The translations under genes and the position numbers were made by a program. A DNA stretch of 64,000 nucleotides from Marisa cornuarietis (Eukaryota > Mollusca > Gastropoda > Architaenioglossa > Ampullariidae): contig SMMW01000089.1 in assembly GCA_004794655.1 (NCBI GenBank), positions 125,001 through 189,000 of the forward strand, given 5' to 3'. The notes beneath the pieces are model-generated. The model was not told the DNA's origin. It searched no databases and saw only the letters and a program-made list of their open reading frames with translations. Position 1 is the stretch's first letter. Each line of letters starts with the position of its first letter. Of this stretch, positions 52,430 through 63,875 are shown one piece after another.

Positions 52430-55400
52430 TTCTAAAACGTTTTCACATCACTCTGAAAGCTTTTTTCAGACATAAAAGTAGGACTGGGTCTTTGTCCTGC
52501 TATTTGGAGATCTTACACATCGCAATGAGATAAGCATATTTCCATCTGTTTCATCACTTGAACTGTAGAGCAGTATAGAAACTTTATAACATTTTGTTGA
52601 AATGGTAAAAAAAAATAAATATGAAATTGTTGGCTTTTTCAGTTCGCCCTGACATTACTGAGTGCTCCGTTACCATCAGTGTAGCCGACTGGCTCGTGTC
52701 AGGTTCTTGCCGTGTTGAGAAAACCTATGCTACTGTGTATAACTGTTCATGGCAGCTGCAGACCGGGGTAAGGTTTTCCTCTTCCCCCCTTTTTCTCTTT
52801 CTTTTATCGCCATTGTTATCACCCAGTCCTCTCTTCCTTTTCTTTTTTTCTGATCACGTGTGTCTTCCTCGAAGTCGTTCAATTAATTCTGTTCGTCTTA
52901 CTCAACTGTCACATAACATGTAACTCAGCATCCTGTTTTCCTTTTGTCTTCTTTTTAACCATCCCTCCTCTCTATGTGTGTGCTAAAAATCAACATAACA
53001 TAAGATTGCTGTGGGATCAATAACAGTATTAGTGTTTATCATTTTGTCTAGTCATAAAACGTTTGGCGGCTTCAACAGCAACAGCAGCAATGTGTGCTCC
53101 TTCAGCCAGTCACTGCCAGAAAATGATGGAGAATACACATACAACATAAGTGTCTTTCCCATTCCAGTGAACAGATTTTTCAAGGACATTGACATAGGTT
53201 GTTGTCACATGTTATGTTGGACACTTAGCTTAGTGATAACAAAACTTATTAAAGTCTGCAACTGTAGAAATATTAAACTAATCTATTATACATATTTGTA
53301 GTATATTTTCGTTTTCATGATTATATGCATGTTACATTTAGTTAGACAGGCAGTGAACAGCTTTGAAGCTTATCTGACTACAGTCAAAAACTGCGTTTAT
53401 TTCAAAATGATTTTATGTTTGATTCTAATCTGATCTCGCTCTTGACTTGTGGAACTGGGGAAACCCAGGTGGTTGCAGTCTATTCATGCCACAAAAAGTT
53501 TCACGATAGCTTGAAAGTCATAATACAAAACGTTGTTTTTTAACAGAATATTAAGTTGAGGAGAACCGGAATAACATTTATTTGTTGAGAAGTGATGAAA
53601 ATATGACTGTGGTAGTATTAGTGGCGAGGGGGGTAGGGAGGCTATTTAGTACATGGTATTGGTGGAGGTTATGTTGTTGGCTGTTAGAAAGACTAAATTA
53701 CTCTTCTTAAAAGCAGTATTTTGTTCCTTATGTTCTATGACCTATTATAGTGGTCTGTAATGTCTGGCTTGTTCTTCCTGTGTACTAGCTTTCTTGATCT
53801 TACAGCATGTTGTGTATTGACTACAGCTTCTCCAGGGGACCTGTCCATATTCTGCCCTCGTGCTGTGCTGGAAGGAAGCACAATAGGAGACAGAATTGTC
53901 GTACTGAACAGACAATATAACCAATCCAATGATACCTTTTGTCAGTCATTCAGTCTCAATGCATCCATAGGTAATTAACCAAAACAATGGAAAAGCGAGT
54001 TTAACAGCCGCTTACCTGGAGCAATGTTTGCTATTTGGGAAAACAGGTCCTGTGTGGGGGGTGGGGGTGGGGACGAGGGGTATTAGGAGACATAAAGAAA
54101 GGTTCTTGGATAAAAGCATTCCAATCAAGCTTGTAGCAGAGAAAAACATGAACAATACAGCAATAAGCGGAAAACATTGGTAGTAAGTCAGTTTGGATGA
54201 TGTTAGTCATTGACAAGGTTCCACTCAGTAAGTCACTGACTATCATGTGATATCCACTCACTGTTAGCTTGCTGAAGTACACTGAGTACAGATGGAACAA
54301 AATATGTTTGATAAGAAGCATCCATCGTTAGCAAGGACCGACAAGAAATAACATATTCACTTACAGGATTTTTACACTATGTGGTTAAAACAAATGTTAA
54401 AACTGTTTATTGTATTTTTATCAGTATTGTTTTAGTTTTATCCTCTCAGGACTGATAATAATAAGTGTTAACAGTAATTTCTGTTAGTGACAATGTGCAT
54501 GCGCAGACCTACACATATTCTCATTATAGTAAATAAGTACACATGCGTACAAACTACATGATGTATGTTGCTGTTGAACGGTATCCTACCTGGTTTTAAG
54601 TCTAAATAAAAGGCAGCGTCTTGCTTTCCCCCACTTGACACCTTAATCTTCCTCCTTCCGTCCACAGGAGCAGTGAGAGTCACAACTGACTTTGAAGTGG
54701 ATGGCGCAGTATCCAACTTCCAGCGCACACAGCGGGCGAAAATCGGTATTGGTATCTTGTCTTCTGGTAAAAAGAAAGTCCTCCATAGTGCTTGTTCCAA
54801 CGATTCCGGGAAGAAAATCAGGTACCTACCCCAGCTCCGAACCCTTACAGACCGTGTGAGTAGAAGAGATGGCGAGTTGTAGTACAAACTACTAGTTGTG
54901 CTACACGGCCGCCTTTACACACATTAGTACACACATACATCTCCATGCATCTGTACATACGAAACCTTGGACATACGTACTGGCACGCACTCACGTAAAC
55001 AAAAATGTTGCGCCAGTGCAAGATATAATATATATTTTTCGCGGCCATTGGAACAGTATATGTTAATGGACAACATCTTCATGTTTACAGACACGTGACT
55101 TAAACATCACAGGTACCATGGCCGTGAGATATAATTAGCGAAATTGAACTTAACTGAAGATAAAACATATTCGGCATCGTGACAATCGTTACATCAATAT
55201 ATAATGATAACAGGAACACTTGCACTGAGGTTTCCCAGTAAGCAAGCGCACAACAAAATCTTAACTAATCAAAGAAAGTTACTTTGAAATTTAGGAAAAA
55301 ATAGAAGACCACTAATTGTTAATTTAGTGAAGAAATAGACACTTTTGTTTTCAGAGACAAGCGTTCAATATTATAGCGTTAATATAAGAGAAGCGATGTG

Positions 55401-56923
55401 TTTATGTTGTCGTGAATATGCATAGAAGTCTCCTATTGTCACCAAATCAGGTGCACGCAATATTTCTTGAAGATTAACTTCTCTACTTTATCTGTTTTGG
55501 TAATATGACAAATATTACCTGTAACTTCTAAGGCAAGCCAATGCCCATGGTTGGCTGACGAAGTATAAACCTAACTGGTAACACTTTGCGCTCTTCAAAC
55601 CGCAATACACTTGGGGATTTAGTCAGTAAGAGGCCTAAGTAGCTGATCTTTTTTTAACTAAGCTACTTTGACTAAGGTAGAAAAACATGAAGTGGAAAAG
55701 CGCACCTTACAATAACACAATAATTTAATGACCACACTGAGTGCAAATGAAGTGATCTGGAGACTGAGCCTGGTATTAGCTACGAGCAGAACTGTTTGGT
55801 ATGTAGTCAAAATCTAAACAAGTCATTGTAGGAGAATTTCTCTTACATGCAGGTAAACCTTATGCTAAGCCAGAATGCAAAGCAGTATATATCTGTAATC
55901 ATTTTTTACCATTAATATTTCAGCTGCCCAGTGGTGTAAAAAGTGTATGTGTGGTGGGGGCAGATCTCCAATACCAATGTTGAAACTTAATTTCGTTAAA
56001 GTTGGCCTTACCCACACTATGTTTCAACATCGTGAATTGGCTTATTTGTTCTGCATGGATACGGGACCTGGATGTTTAACTGCTGCCATGACCTCGTCTT
56101 CCTGACATGTAATCAAGTAATCTTGACGCTGCAGGCTAGCTGTGTTTGCCATCTAGTCCACACTCTCTTTAATCTGCTATCTTTCGCATTCAATTGGACA
56201 GGGAGATAATAACCCGTTATTTAGTCTCAGGTTATTTACTGTATCCAGTATTCGCTCAACGATTTTTGGGTCAACAACAGTTGAAAAGTTGTTTCTATAT
56301 TTTGCATATCAGGTTTGTGTTCATTTACTTGTGCCCTCTATAGAGTTAAACACAAGTTAACACATAAAGTGCTGAAGAGTTTGCATATTATCTCGAGATT
56401 TGTTTTTATCTTTGTTAAGCAGAAATCTAGTATCAAATAGTTTGCTGAGTTGATTGTTTGCAGGGTAGAATACTAAAAAAAGTTTTATTGTAAACTGTGT
56501 TTTTTGAATAAACTACTTACACTATGATCTGATTTCTAACAGTCATGCTTCAAATTTTGTTTCAATTATAAGAATATCTCTTCAGACTTTTGCATTACAC
56601 GTCAAACGCTTTGCATAATAAAAGAATTTCTTGTTACTGACCCACGTTTTAGTAGTGTAATTTAGTTCCCAATAAAATACTCGTCCAAGGTTTCTAACTC
56701 AATACTTGACATAATCTATTTTCCAATGTTCTTTTTATCAGTTGTAGTTTTAATAGTCATACTGTTAGTTTCTCAGAAACTCATTTTAATCTTTCTGCAT
56801 TATCATGGAGAAGATAATAACGACCCTTCCTCGTATGGCAAGTCAACTGACACTAAACCTTATGACTGTCATGTTGATAATGTAGTGAACACTCTTTGCC
56901 TATTCAATAGTAATTTAAATTGA
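49032..56923 (+). CDS. Transmembrane protein with Ig-like units (gene D), possibly decayed
   Basis: Candidate exons: 49032-49119 (signal peptide MISSVSPGMMLVLLHGCVIF); unit 1, 51399-51528 and 51819-51965; unit 2, 52643-52767 and about 53052-53197; 53827-53970; 54668-54853; and 56742-56923 (hydrophobic VVVLIVILLVSQKLILIFL, then a hydrophilic tail and TGA). Each unit has a Cys, a W..SGSCR motif, C.W, then TFGGFN, CSF and an Ig-like end (DGEYTY in unit 2). Most junctions are phase 1 and agree. Unit 1 needs one frameshift in each exon, and in unit 2 the only AG acceptor is out of phase. The gene is therefore a pseudogene, or these sites hold sequence errors. By layout it would be a membrane receptor. 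I do not recognise a named family. Confidence 0.5.
49990..51240. repeat. Degenerate tandem array (about 30-34 bp) in gene D intron 1
   Basis: Units with CTTGTACAGTCCTGTCTTGT followed by CTTGA(C/G)GCGT, some with an extra TTCGT, repeat about 35-40 times and grade into diverged copies at both ends. The array has a strong strand bias: TCTTG on the plus strand and almost no G-rich reverse. It fills over half of the intron between the signal-peptide exon and unit 1. Confidence 0.9.
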
Positions 56924-57192
56924 TAGTATTAGAGAAATTTTATGACAGTAAAAATAATGCTTATAATATTTTAAATCACATTTTACAGCATAGCATTATA
57001 TATGTTCAACTTTGTAATCCTTTATACATTGCTTCTCCTGAAATAGAAACAGGTTAGTCCTGACAGTAGTATAAATATTTGTATATGTATATTAATGCTC
57101 TTGTTGTATGCATATATAAACATGTATGTGTAAAATCGCTCGTTGTTTCTGTGACCAGCGTGCTACTACCATAGCCGTGTCTTTTGCTTGAG

Positions 57193-57778
57193 ATGCCTCC
57201 AAAGACTGTCTGCAAGTCGTCCAGCTCTGATGCCAGGGGCAGAACACCTACAGATGTCAGCTTGAAAAAACCAGCCAGGTATCACCGTGATACACATGAT
57301 TTCTAAAAGTTGTTAGAGTGAGTTCTGTGAAAGTGGGTGTGTAATTGTTGATAATTGTCAAATAAATGATGGCCATCAAAAAGTTCAATTCCTATGATGT
57401 CACTTCTTCTTCGTCTTCTTTTTGTCTGAATTTTGTAAAGGCTTACTGTTTCTTTGAAGAACTGTTAGAGATAAGCTTGTAAAATTTGGGTGCCTATGTG
57501 TCCTGCAGACGTGTGTTTTTCTTTAACTGTTATTCTATTCTTCACTGCTTTAAAATGTGGGTATGCTTTACTTTTATTAAGTGTTGAAATGTAAAACTCA
57601 TGATGCAGTACAGCTTAACTGCTAATATTGTTACCATTTGTACACACTTTTTTTCGGATCCTTTTTTTCTAGGTGTCTTCTACCCCGAGCAATACGACTG
57701 TGACGAGATATGTCTCCCACACAAGCCATACGACTGTAACGAGAATTGTCACCCATGTCACCCACACAACGCGTAAAC
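57193..57778 (+). other. Candidate alternative 3' exons of gene D
   Basis: 57193-57278 has AG and GT borders and one open frame (MPPKTVCKSSSSDARGRTPT). A second piece from 57674, after a T-rich acceptor, reads through a Cys-rich tail with KPYDCNENCHPCHPHNA before TAA at 57774-57776. KPYDC also occurs in the tail of the 56742-56923 exon, which suggests related or alternative cytoplasmic ends. AATAAA lies near 57910. Joining could not be decided. Confidence 0.25.
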
Positions 57779-57977
57779 GTTATCCTGTGAAGGGAGACAA
57801 GTAGCAGCTCAGTGCCGCTACACACAAGAAATTTGTCTCACACGATATGTGCCATACTTAGCAAAATTCTGTCGAAGATTTTCTAATTTATCTTAAGAAA
57901 GCTACTGCAAATAAAGCTACGAAAATAAAAATAAAACCTACAATCGGGCTAGGCTTTGCATAAATGTTTAATGCTCG

Positions 57978-57978
<1 letters not shown>

Positions 57979-58010
<32 letters not shown>
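57979..58010. repeat. (GT)n microsatellite
   Basis: About 16 GT units. Confidence 0.9.
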
Positions 58011-58012
<2 letters not shown>

Positions 58013-59110
58013 AGTAATACATTTGTTGGCGTGCACGTGTTTGCGTGTGCATGTGAGTGATAGAAATGAGAGAGAAGAATAAAGAGATCAGGAGGAAGAA
58101 AAAGAGATGAGAGGGATATTGAAGAAAGCTGTATAAATGACTAAGCGTTAGAGCGTGTGCAAAACTGTGTTGTTGTAAACATGCACATGTAAGTGTCTAT
58201 AAATGTGTAGTATGACATCGTGACATCCACCATCACGCCAACACTAACATTATGGTCCTGCCCCCCCCCCCACTGGCTGCAGCACATCTCATGCATGTTC
58301 TTTGGCGCACACATATCACTAAGTGGTTAATACGCCCGCAGAGTCCATTCACCAGATGGCAGAACAGGATCTTTTATCTTCTGAGTATTGAGATAACTGT
58401 TTCACTGTATCTTCTTCCGATCACACTTTCTATCGGTCAGATGACTTCTTATCTCTTTACGACGAATGGCGCGACCCCTTCAGGACGTGAGACACCTTTC
58501 ATATACGAAACAATACAAGACCAACCACAAGTCGCCACAGCCTGTCTGTAATGTTGTCGTTAAAACTACTGGTCATCAACTGTATTCTCGGCAGTAAGCG
58601 GAAATTCAGTCAATACTAATTTCAAATAAAGATATTTTTGGTGTACTTCAAAGACTTATTTTGCACCTCCAATGTCAATGGCCAGTGTCACGTGTAACGA
58701 CGAATCCAATCGCTCTCCAGTGCAGAACAAACGACACGCACACGAGAGGACAATACAAATACACGTTTAATCAAAAAAAAAAAAACGAATGTAGAAGAAA
58801 CGTAAAAGAAAACAAAGAAAATAATGGGCCGGGGCGAAAGAAGACGCCTACATGCCCAATACCTCCCCCTCCCTGTCTATACCCTAAGACCGTGGTTCTC
58901 AACCAAGGGGGGCGCAAGCTGCTGAAAAGGGGGCCGCAAAGGCGGTCATTTTCTAATATCTCATATAGGTATTAGTGGCTAAGGGGGGGGGGGCGTGCGG
59001 ACGTACCTTTATTCGTCTGGGGGGGGGCGTCACAAGTAAATTGTTGAGATACGCTGCCCTAAGATACCACCCCGCTCTGATGATCATCAATCCGCTCGAA
59101 CAGCACATTA
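58011..59110. other. Spacer with C and G homopolymer runs, no gene recognised
   Basis: Contains a C12 run near 58260, an A12 run near 58772 and G-runs near 58985 and 59020. The open frames have no domain motif. The 3' end of the lectin gene lies beyond at 59620. Confidence 0.35.
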
Positions 59111-59119
59111 ACAGCTGTT

Positions 59120-59338
59120 GTTGTTGTTGTTTATTTAGTTGGAAAGTGCTTCCACCTTGCGGTGATTTCGCACTATGGGGGGAAAGGGAGGGGGGAGGAA
59201 ACCGGAGTAACCCCGCCGCCCAGCCCTGCGAACAGGTGTCACATACAGAGAGTGTCCCGAGACGAGATCTGAACCCTGAGCCGCTCACTGCAGTGGTGAC
59301 AAGCGAGTGTTTTAACCACTCACTACCGGGGGCCCTAG
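59120..59338 (-). mobile_element. tRNA-headed SINE, best copy in the window
   Basis: Minus strand starts near 59335 (GGGCCCCCGGTAGTGAGTGG), with A-box-like GTAGTGAGTGG and B-box GGGTTCAGATCTC. The body has CCCCATAGTGCG and GGTGGAAGCACTTTCC, and it ends in an ACA/CAA trinucleotide run near 59115. It shares head and body with 7225-7490 and the head with 15165-15335. Confidence 0.65.
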
Positions 59339-59619
59339 ATTAACAGCTGAAGAAAGTCACACTATTTATTCCACAGTCCTATGACTTTTCGCAGCAGTTT
59401 CCCTTTTACTTTCTTCGCTCTTCCATCACCGCCCCTTCCCCCTCACGCGCCAATCACGTCAAAACCAACCAAATCGCAATGATTGCGTCAGATGATCATG
59501 ACGCAGCAAACCCCCCTCCCCCCTTTAGAACTAAGGCTTGGACTGAGCGCGCCGAGATTTTGGCAGGCAAGTCCAGTCATTTTGTATTGCAGACAATATA
59601 ACGAGTGGCATCACGTGGT

Positions 59620-60623
59620 CTACAGCTGGATGAAGTACAAGTAGCCAGAAGTGTTGACGGCCCAGGCGACGGCCCCGTAGCTGTCCACTCGAGACGCGTC
59701 AGGCAGCAGGTAGGTCCACCCGGTACCCGTCAGGTTGGAGCACGTGACGCCCACGCGTTGCACCAGCGTTCCATTTTCGTACACGGCCAACACTACTCCG
59801 CTGCCGGAAGTGACGTGCTGGAAAGGTCCGGCGTCCACCTCAACCCAGTTCAAGCCCGCGTTTTTCCGATTGCCAATGGTCTCGGTTTTGTACAGAAGAT
59901 TCGGACTAGTTGCCCAGATGCCAGCAGGACCGTTGGTTACACTTTCTGCTTTAATGTTATAATTCTTGAACTTTATTGTGACTTTATTCACATTGTATGT
60001 AAGAGTCTGGTTCTTCTTATCTATGAATACAGAGTAATATGCATCCTTACGTGTAGAGAGAGCAATGCACTTAGCATGCGTTTTCTTCTCTTTAACGGCA
60101 TTCCCAAAGGGGTTGTTCTTACCGTCGTCGGTAATTTTCCATAAATTATTGTCCTTTTCTGAGACATAAAAGACTTGATCAAAGCCGACATCTACTTGCT
60201 TGACGTTGTCTACCTTTCTCTCCCAGTGTGTTCCAATTTCTGCGTTGTTTCCGTAGGTGCCTCTGCGATAGAGGAGGACATTTGCTCGATTGACCGCTCA
60301 CACGCCAGCCTGACCAACAGACACATAGCTGTAAGGCCAATTGCTATCCTTATCAAGGGTTGTGAACTCTATGCCTTCAATCAGAGTCACGATTGCCAGG
60401 AACAGGAGGCCCAGGTATGCTTTTCTGTATTAACAACATATAGGTTATGCCTTCTTATATTATATCCATAGCTGTGTTGTTCTTTGGGTGGAAAAAGACA
60501 ATTGTCTTAAATGCATAAATGTTCACCTAAATAATTTTCTTTGCGTGATATACACAAAAATGCACTAAAGCTTATTCGTTTTGCTATTTTCAACTATTTT
60601 ACAAACAGAACATACCTCTTCAT
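59620..60623 (-). pseudogene. Tachylectin-like (tectonin propeller) lectin gene, PV2 light-chain-like, with in-frame stop
   Basis: Minus strand: a first coding exon 60671-60616 carries the ATG at 60623 and joins in phase to a single large exon 60424-59620 (TAG), a frame of 270 codons. The start is a signal peptide (MKRKAYLGLLFLAIVTLIEG). The rest shows repeated tectonin/tachylectin blades with W, G and hydrophobic strand patterns (GIWATSPNLLYK; VLAVYENGTLVQRVG; AVAWAVNTSGYLYF). In apple snails this family supplies the carbohydrate-binding chain of the egg toxin PV2, disulphide-linked to a MACPF chain. Here a TGA at 60298-60300 (codon 45) interrupts the first blade, at a position that is aromatic in the other blades. 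The remaining 226 codons are open. Either a recent nonsense mutation or a base error. Divergent partner of the MACPF gene. Confidence 0.8.
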
Positions 60624-61162
60624 AGTTGAAAGAAGTATCTTTTCAACTTGTAACATCTCCTTCTTGAAGATCTAAAACATACAAAAAACTAATGGAGTGT
60701 TATAAAACTGTGGTTTTGCTGATATCATTATGCATACAATGATTCACGATCGATGTGTCATACTCAAGATGATTATGTAATCTACAGTATAGAGTAACAA
60801 TGTGGCATACAAAATGTATCTTCAATACATCTAAACTCTTCAACAAACTACCTCGTATGCCTTTAGACAAATTTATACCACATTTTACGAATCTGTAATC
60901 ACAATATGGTTCTGATTAATATGCACAACTTATCATTAAACAATTGCTTTACAAACCATTTTACATTTTATATACTTAGGAATCACGGAAGATGATACCT
61001 TTTATTTCTTTTCTAATGATGACCCTTTTTGCACACACAATATTTTAGGAATTAACAATGTCATGTATTGTGTTATATATATATATATATATATTAATAT
61101 TACAAATTGACATATATAAGTTTGCTGGCAAGAAATAAAAAAAAAATTATTTATTCATTCAC

Positions 61163-61535
61163 CTTTTAGCAGGACAGTCTGTTCTTTGTTTTCGAGAGAG
61201 AGGATTTGAGAAAAGACAGCTAGTATGGAAGAGTGTTCATTTTATGTCCTCGGCCAACATCGCATAGTATGATCCTGCCAATCAGTTGAAAAGATTTAAT
61301 ATGCATGTTGTTCCATATGCATTCTAATCCGCATAGAAGTGTCTTTACCAATCATAAACCAATAGGGAGTGTTTGCAGCAGAAAAGGAAGGGTCTTTAAT
61401 GACTAGACACTCTGATTGGCTAGTTTTGAGGCGATGACTCTATTCCAAGATGATGTACATATCTCTAGCCTATAAAAGACGGCTCATATTCATCTGCTCT
61501 GACGACACCACTAGAGGGAAAATTAGGCGTAAAAG
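61163..61535. promoter_or_regulatory. Putative bidirectional promoter of the lectin/MACPF pair
   Basis: Plus side: TATAAAAG at 61471-61478, then a leader ending in a donor at 61535 (GTAAAAG, then gtattt). Minus side: an ATAAAAT-like box at about 61238-61246, then a leader ending in a donor at 61163 (CTAAAAG, then gtgaat). Between them stand four CCAAT-type boxes: 61278-61282, 61348-61352 and 61359-61363 on the plus strand, and ATTGG at 61415-61419. The two leaders end in the same TAAAAG before the donor, as if one promoter half were a copy of the other. Start sites are inferred. Confidence 0.55.
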
Positions 61536-61605
61536 GTATTTTCTTATAGACATTAATTTTCTCTTGTCCTCTATGCATATTGTTGTGATTGTAAATGCTT
61601 GTGAG

Positions 61606-61615
61606 AGAGAGAGAG

Positions 61616-61681
<66 letters not shown>
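61606..61681. repeat. (GA)n(GT)n compound microsatellite
   Basis: Short GA run followed by about 31 GT units, in the first intron of the MACPF gene. Confidence 0.95.
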
Positions 61682-61682
<1 letters not shown>

Positions 61683-61845
61683 TTTTCTAAAAAAAACATT
61701 ACTCACGACTAAAGTGCACCTGGGTAAAGGTGTCGTTTATCTGCTTTGTTGTGAAGTTTCAAGACAAGATGTCTCTGACAGACAAGGCTGTCGTCCTTCC
61801 TACACCTGCTGATTATCGTTTGTTACCTACGTCATACATCCATAG

Positions 61846-63875
61846 CCAAAAGTTGCAAGGAGATCGTACCAGGTCTGCAGAAACTGGTGGAAGGCGTAGA
61901 TATCACTAAGGTAACATTTTAAGATTATGTTTTGTCTGCAGTGTTTATTGTCTTTTAGTAGTTTTAGCCATCTAAGAGCACTGTAAAAACCTGCAGTTGT
62001 GCAAATTTAAAGTTTCGGACTTTCATGTTTTTGGTTCACAATTGGCCTAACTAGATGGAAGACAGCAAAAGATAAAGGCATTCAGCATGAAATAACTTGC
62101 AATGGTCGTCACATTATGTCATGTTTATATACAAATGTCTTAATTAAATTTGAGATGAGCATACTTTGTATTGAATGTGGGTGCCATTTTTGCAGTTAAG
62201 AACAAATGGATTTAACTAACAATTAACACACCAAGCACTACTGTGTTATGATATGTAATAGGTAAAACATCACCACCGCAGCGCAATTGGTTGTATGTGT
62301 TTCAATGTTTGCTGTAGATAAAAGATCATTTTAAATTAATACATATTAATGACATTTGAGTCCCAGCTAAAGCACGAAGGCTACTGTGAGGTAATATTAG
62401 AAAAGCTAATGGATTGAAGATTTATCAAGAAAAACTTCATGACTCCACGTGTTTTTATTAATTCCTAGCTGGACCTTTTCCCGCTCTCAAATTCTGAAGA
62501 TCCAACACATGGGTTTAGGAATGCTATCGTCGACTTCACTTTCATCAATGGAAAAAAGAAAAAAATTAATGGCGCAAGTATACTATTACTAATATTAATA
62601 CTAATACAGTATTTAGACACCGCCAATACAACAAGGTTATATCCATTCTACAATAGTTTAAGATAATTGTAAGTATAATTGACTTGGTTGATTTTTTAAT
62701 CTAAATGTTGTAGTTAATTACGAGCCGTATTTGTGTGTAATTAAATTTTTATTCAGTTCCATCGATTATTTGTTGTTGAAATATTACATTTACACAGTGA
62801 CTGAATACGTCTCTCCTAACTCTAAAGCATGGAATATGAGTCATTTTACAGTTTGCAATGAATTCTCAATCGCTCACGGCATATGATTTATACAAAAACG
62901 TATTTCTTCTCTTTCCTTATCATCAATAATAAGGCTTCTACCTTGTTTTTTTTGCCTTATTTTTGCAATCGGATTGAAGTTCATGTTATATTGTCCAGCA
63001 AATCTGTTTCTGTACCTTGCAGACAACTTACAACTTCCCCGACCAGGTGGAGAGCATGGAGCCAGAGACCAGGAGTCTGCACATTTCCGAGACTCAGATA
63101 ATCAACAGCGAAAGTCAAATAAAGAAATCGCTCTCCACCAACGTTGGCATCAAAGCTGAGGCAGCAGTTGCCGCTTTCTCTGTGAGTTCCACCTACAGCA
63201 AAATGCAGGTCAGATGTTAAGAATTGTGAGCTCCTTGCTAATTAAACTGACATATCAATTATTTTGTAACTATTCACTTTAGCAAAAGTAAATTTTCAAC
63301 CCTAACTTAATTAGTACAACAAAATAAACTATTTCACTATATTTTATTACTTACAGCAAAAAAGAAAGTCCTCATTTTTTTAGGGGAATAGCGAAGCAAT
63401 CACAGATTGTTAAACGATTATTACATTCTGACGAAATTCACAGGTAGTGGTTTCTTATTCTGGCTGGAATTGCTGACATAAAAATATTTTTGACTTACAG
63501 AAAGATCTCGCAGGGAAAAACTTCTACATCTCACAAGCGTACGCAGAAAGCGAAACATTTGTCATGAAACTTAAACCTCATATAGAGTTGACCTTAGGGG
63601 CAAGTGCTCAGCAACTTCTAAACAGTCTTTCATCGACCTTTGCTGCCAATCCGTCTGCTTACTTAAAGTTCATAGAAACTTTCGAGACCCACTACTTTTC
63701 CCAAGGAAAGCTTGGTGGAGCCATGGTGGTTACCATAGAAACTAATACGTCAAGTTTGCAGACACTGAACGATAAAATGTTCAAAGTCAATGTTGATGCT
63801 CTTGTGAAAAACCTTTTCTCAGCTGGAGCGGGAGGGGGAGTTGAAAAAGAGAAAAACAACAGTGTAGCCGAATAA
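61846..63875 (+). pseudogene. MACPF-domain gene, PV2 heavy-chain-like, apparently interrupted
   Basis: Candidate exons: 61846-61910 (ending VEGVDITK), 62469-62577 (starting LDLFPLSN, then GFRNAIVDFTF), 63023-63208 (NFPDQVESMEPETRSLHISE) and 63501 onward. The last has the MACPF signature region FIETFETHYFSQGKLGG. These are the usual landmarks of the membrane-attack/perforin fold, whose members oligomerise into pores. A secretion-signal exon between the leader (to 61535) and 61846 was not resolved. Two breaks are seen. Exon 62469-62577 ends in phase 1 but the next needs phase 0. A TAA at 63873-63875 stops the frame mid-domain, 26 bases before a strong donor (GTAAGT at 63902). The family usually continues well past this point. 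Either pseudogene or sequence errors; later exons may lie right of the window. Confidence 0.7.

Noticed and set aside
7490..59335. tRNA genes suggested by A and B boxes
   Set aside because: Heads are degenerate and fused to a repeated body; SINE copies rather than tRNA genes.
59605..60471. Plus-strand ORFs at 59605-60144 and 60175-60471
   Set aside because: They are antisense readings of the lectin exon; the minus strand has the signal peptide, the blades and the splice site.
13371..61812. Many Thr/His- or Val/Cys-repeat ORFs
   Set aside because: Readings of CA/GT microsatellites (13.5, 14.6, 27.3, 45.0 and 61.6 kb).
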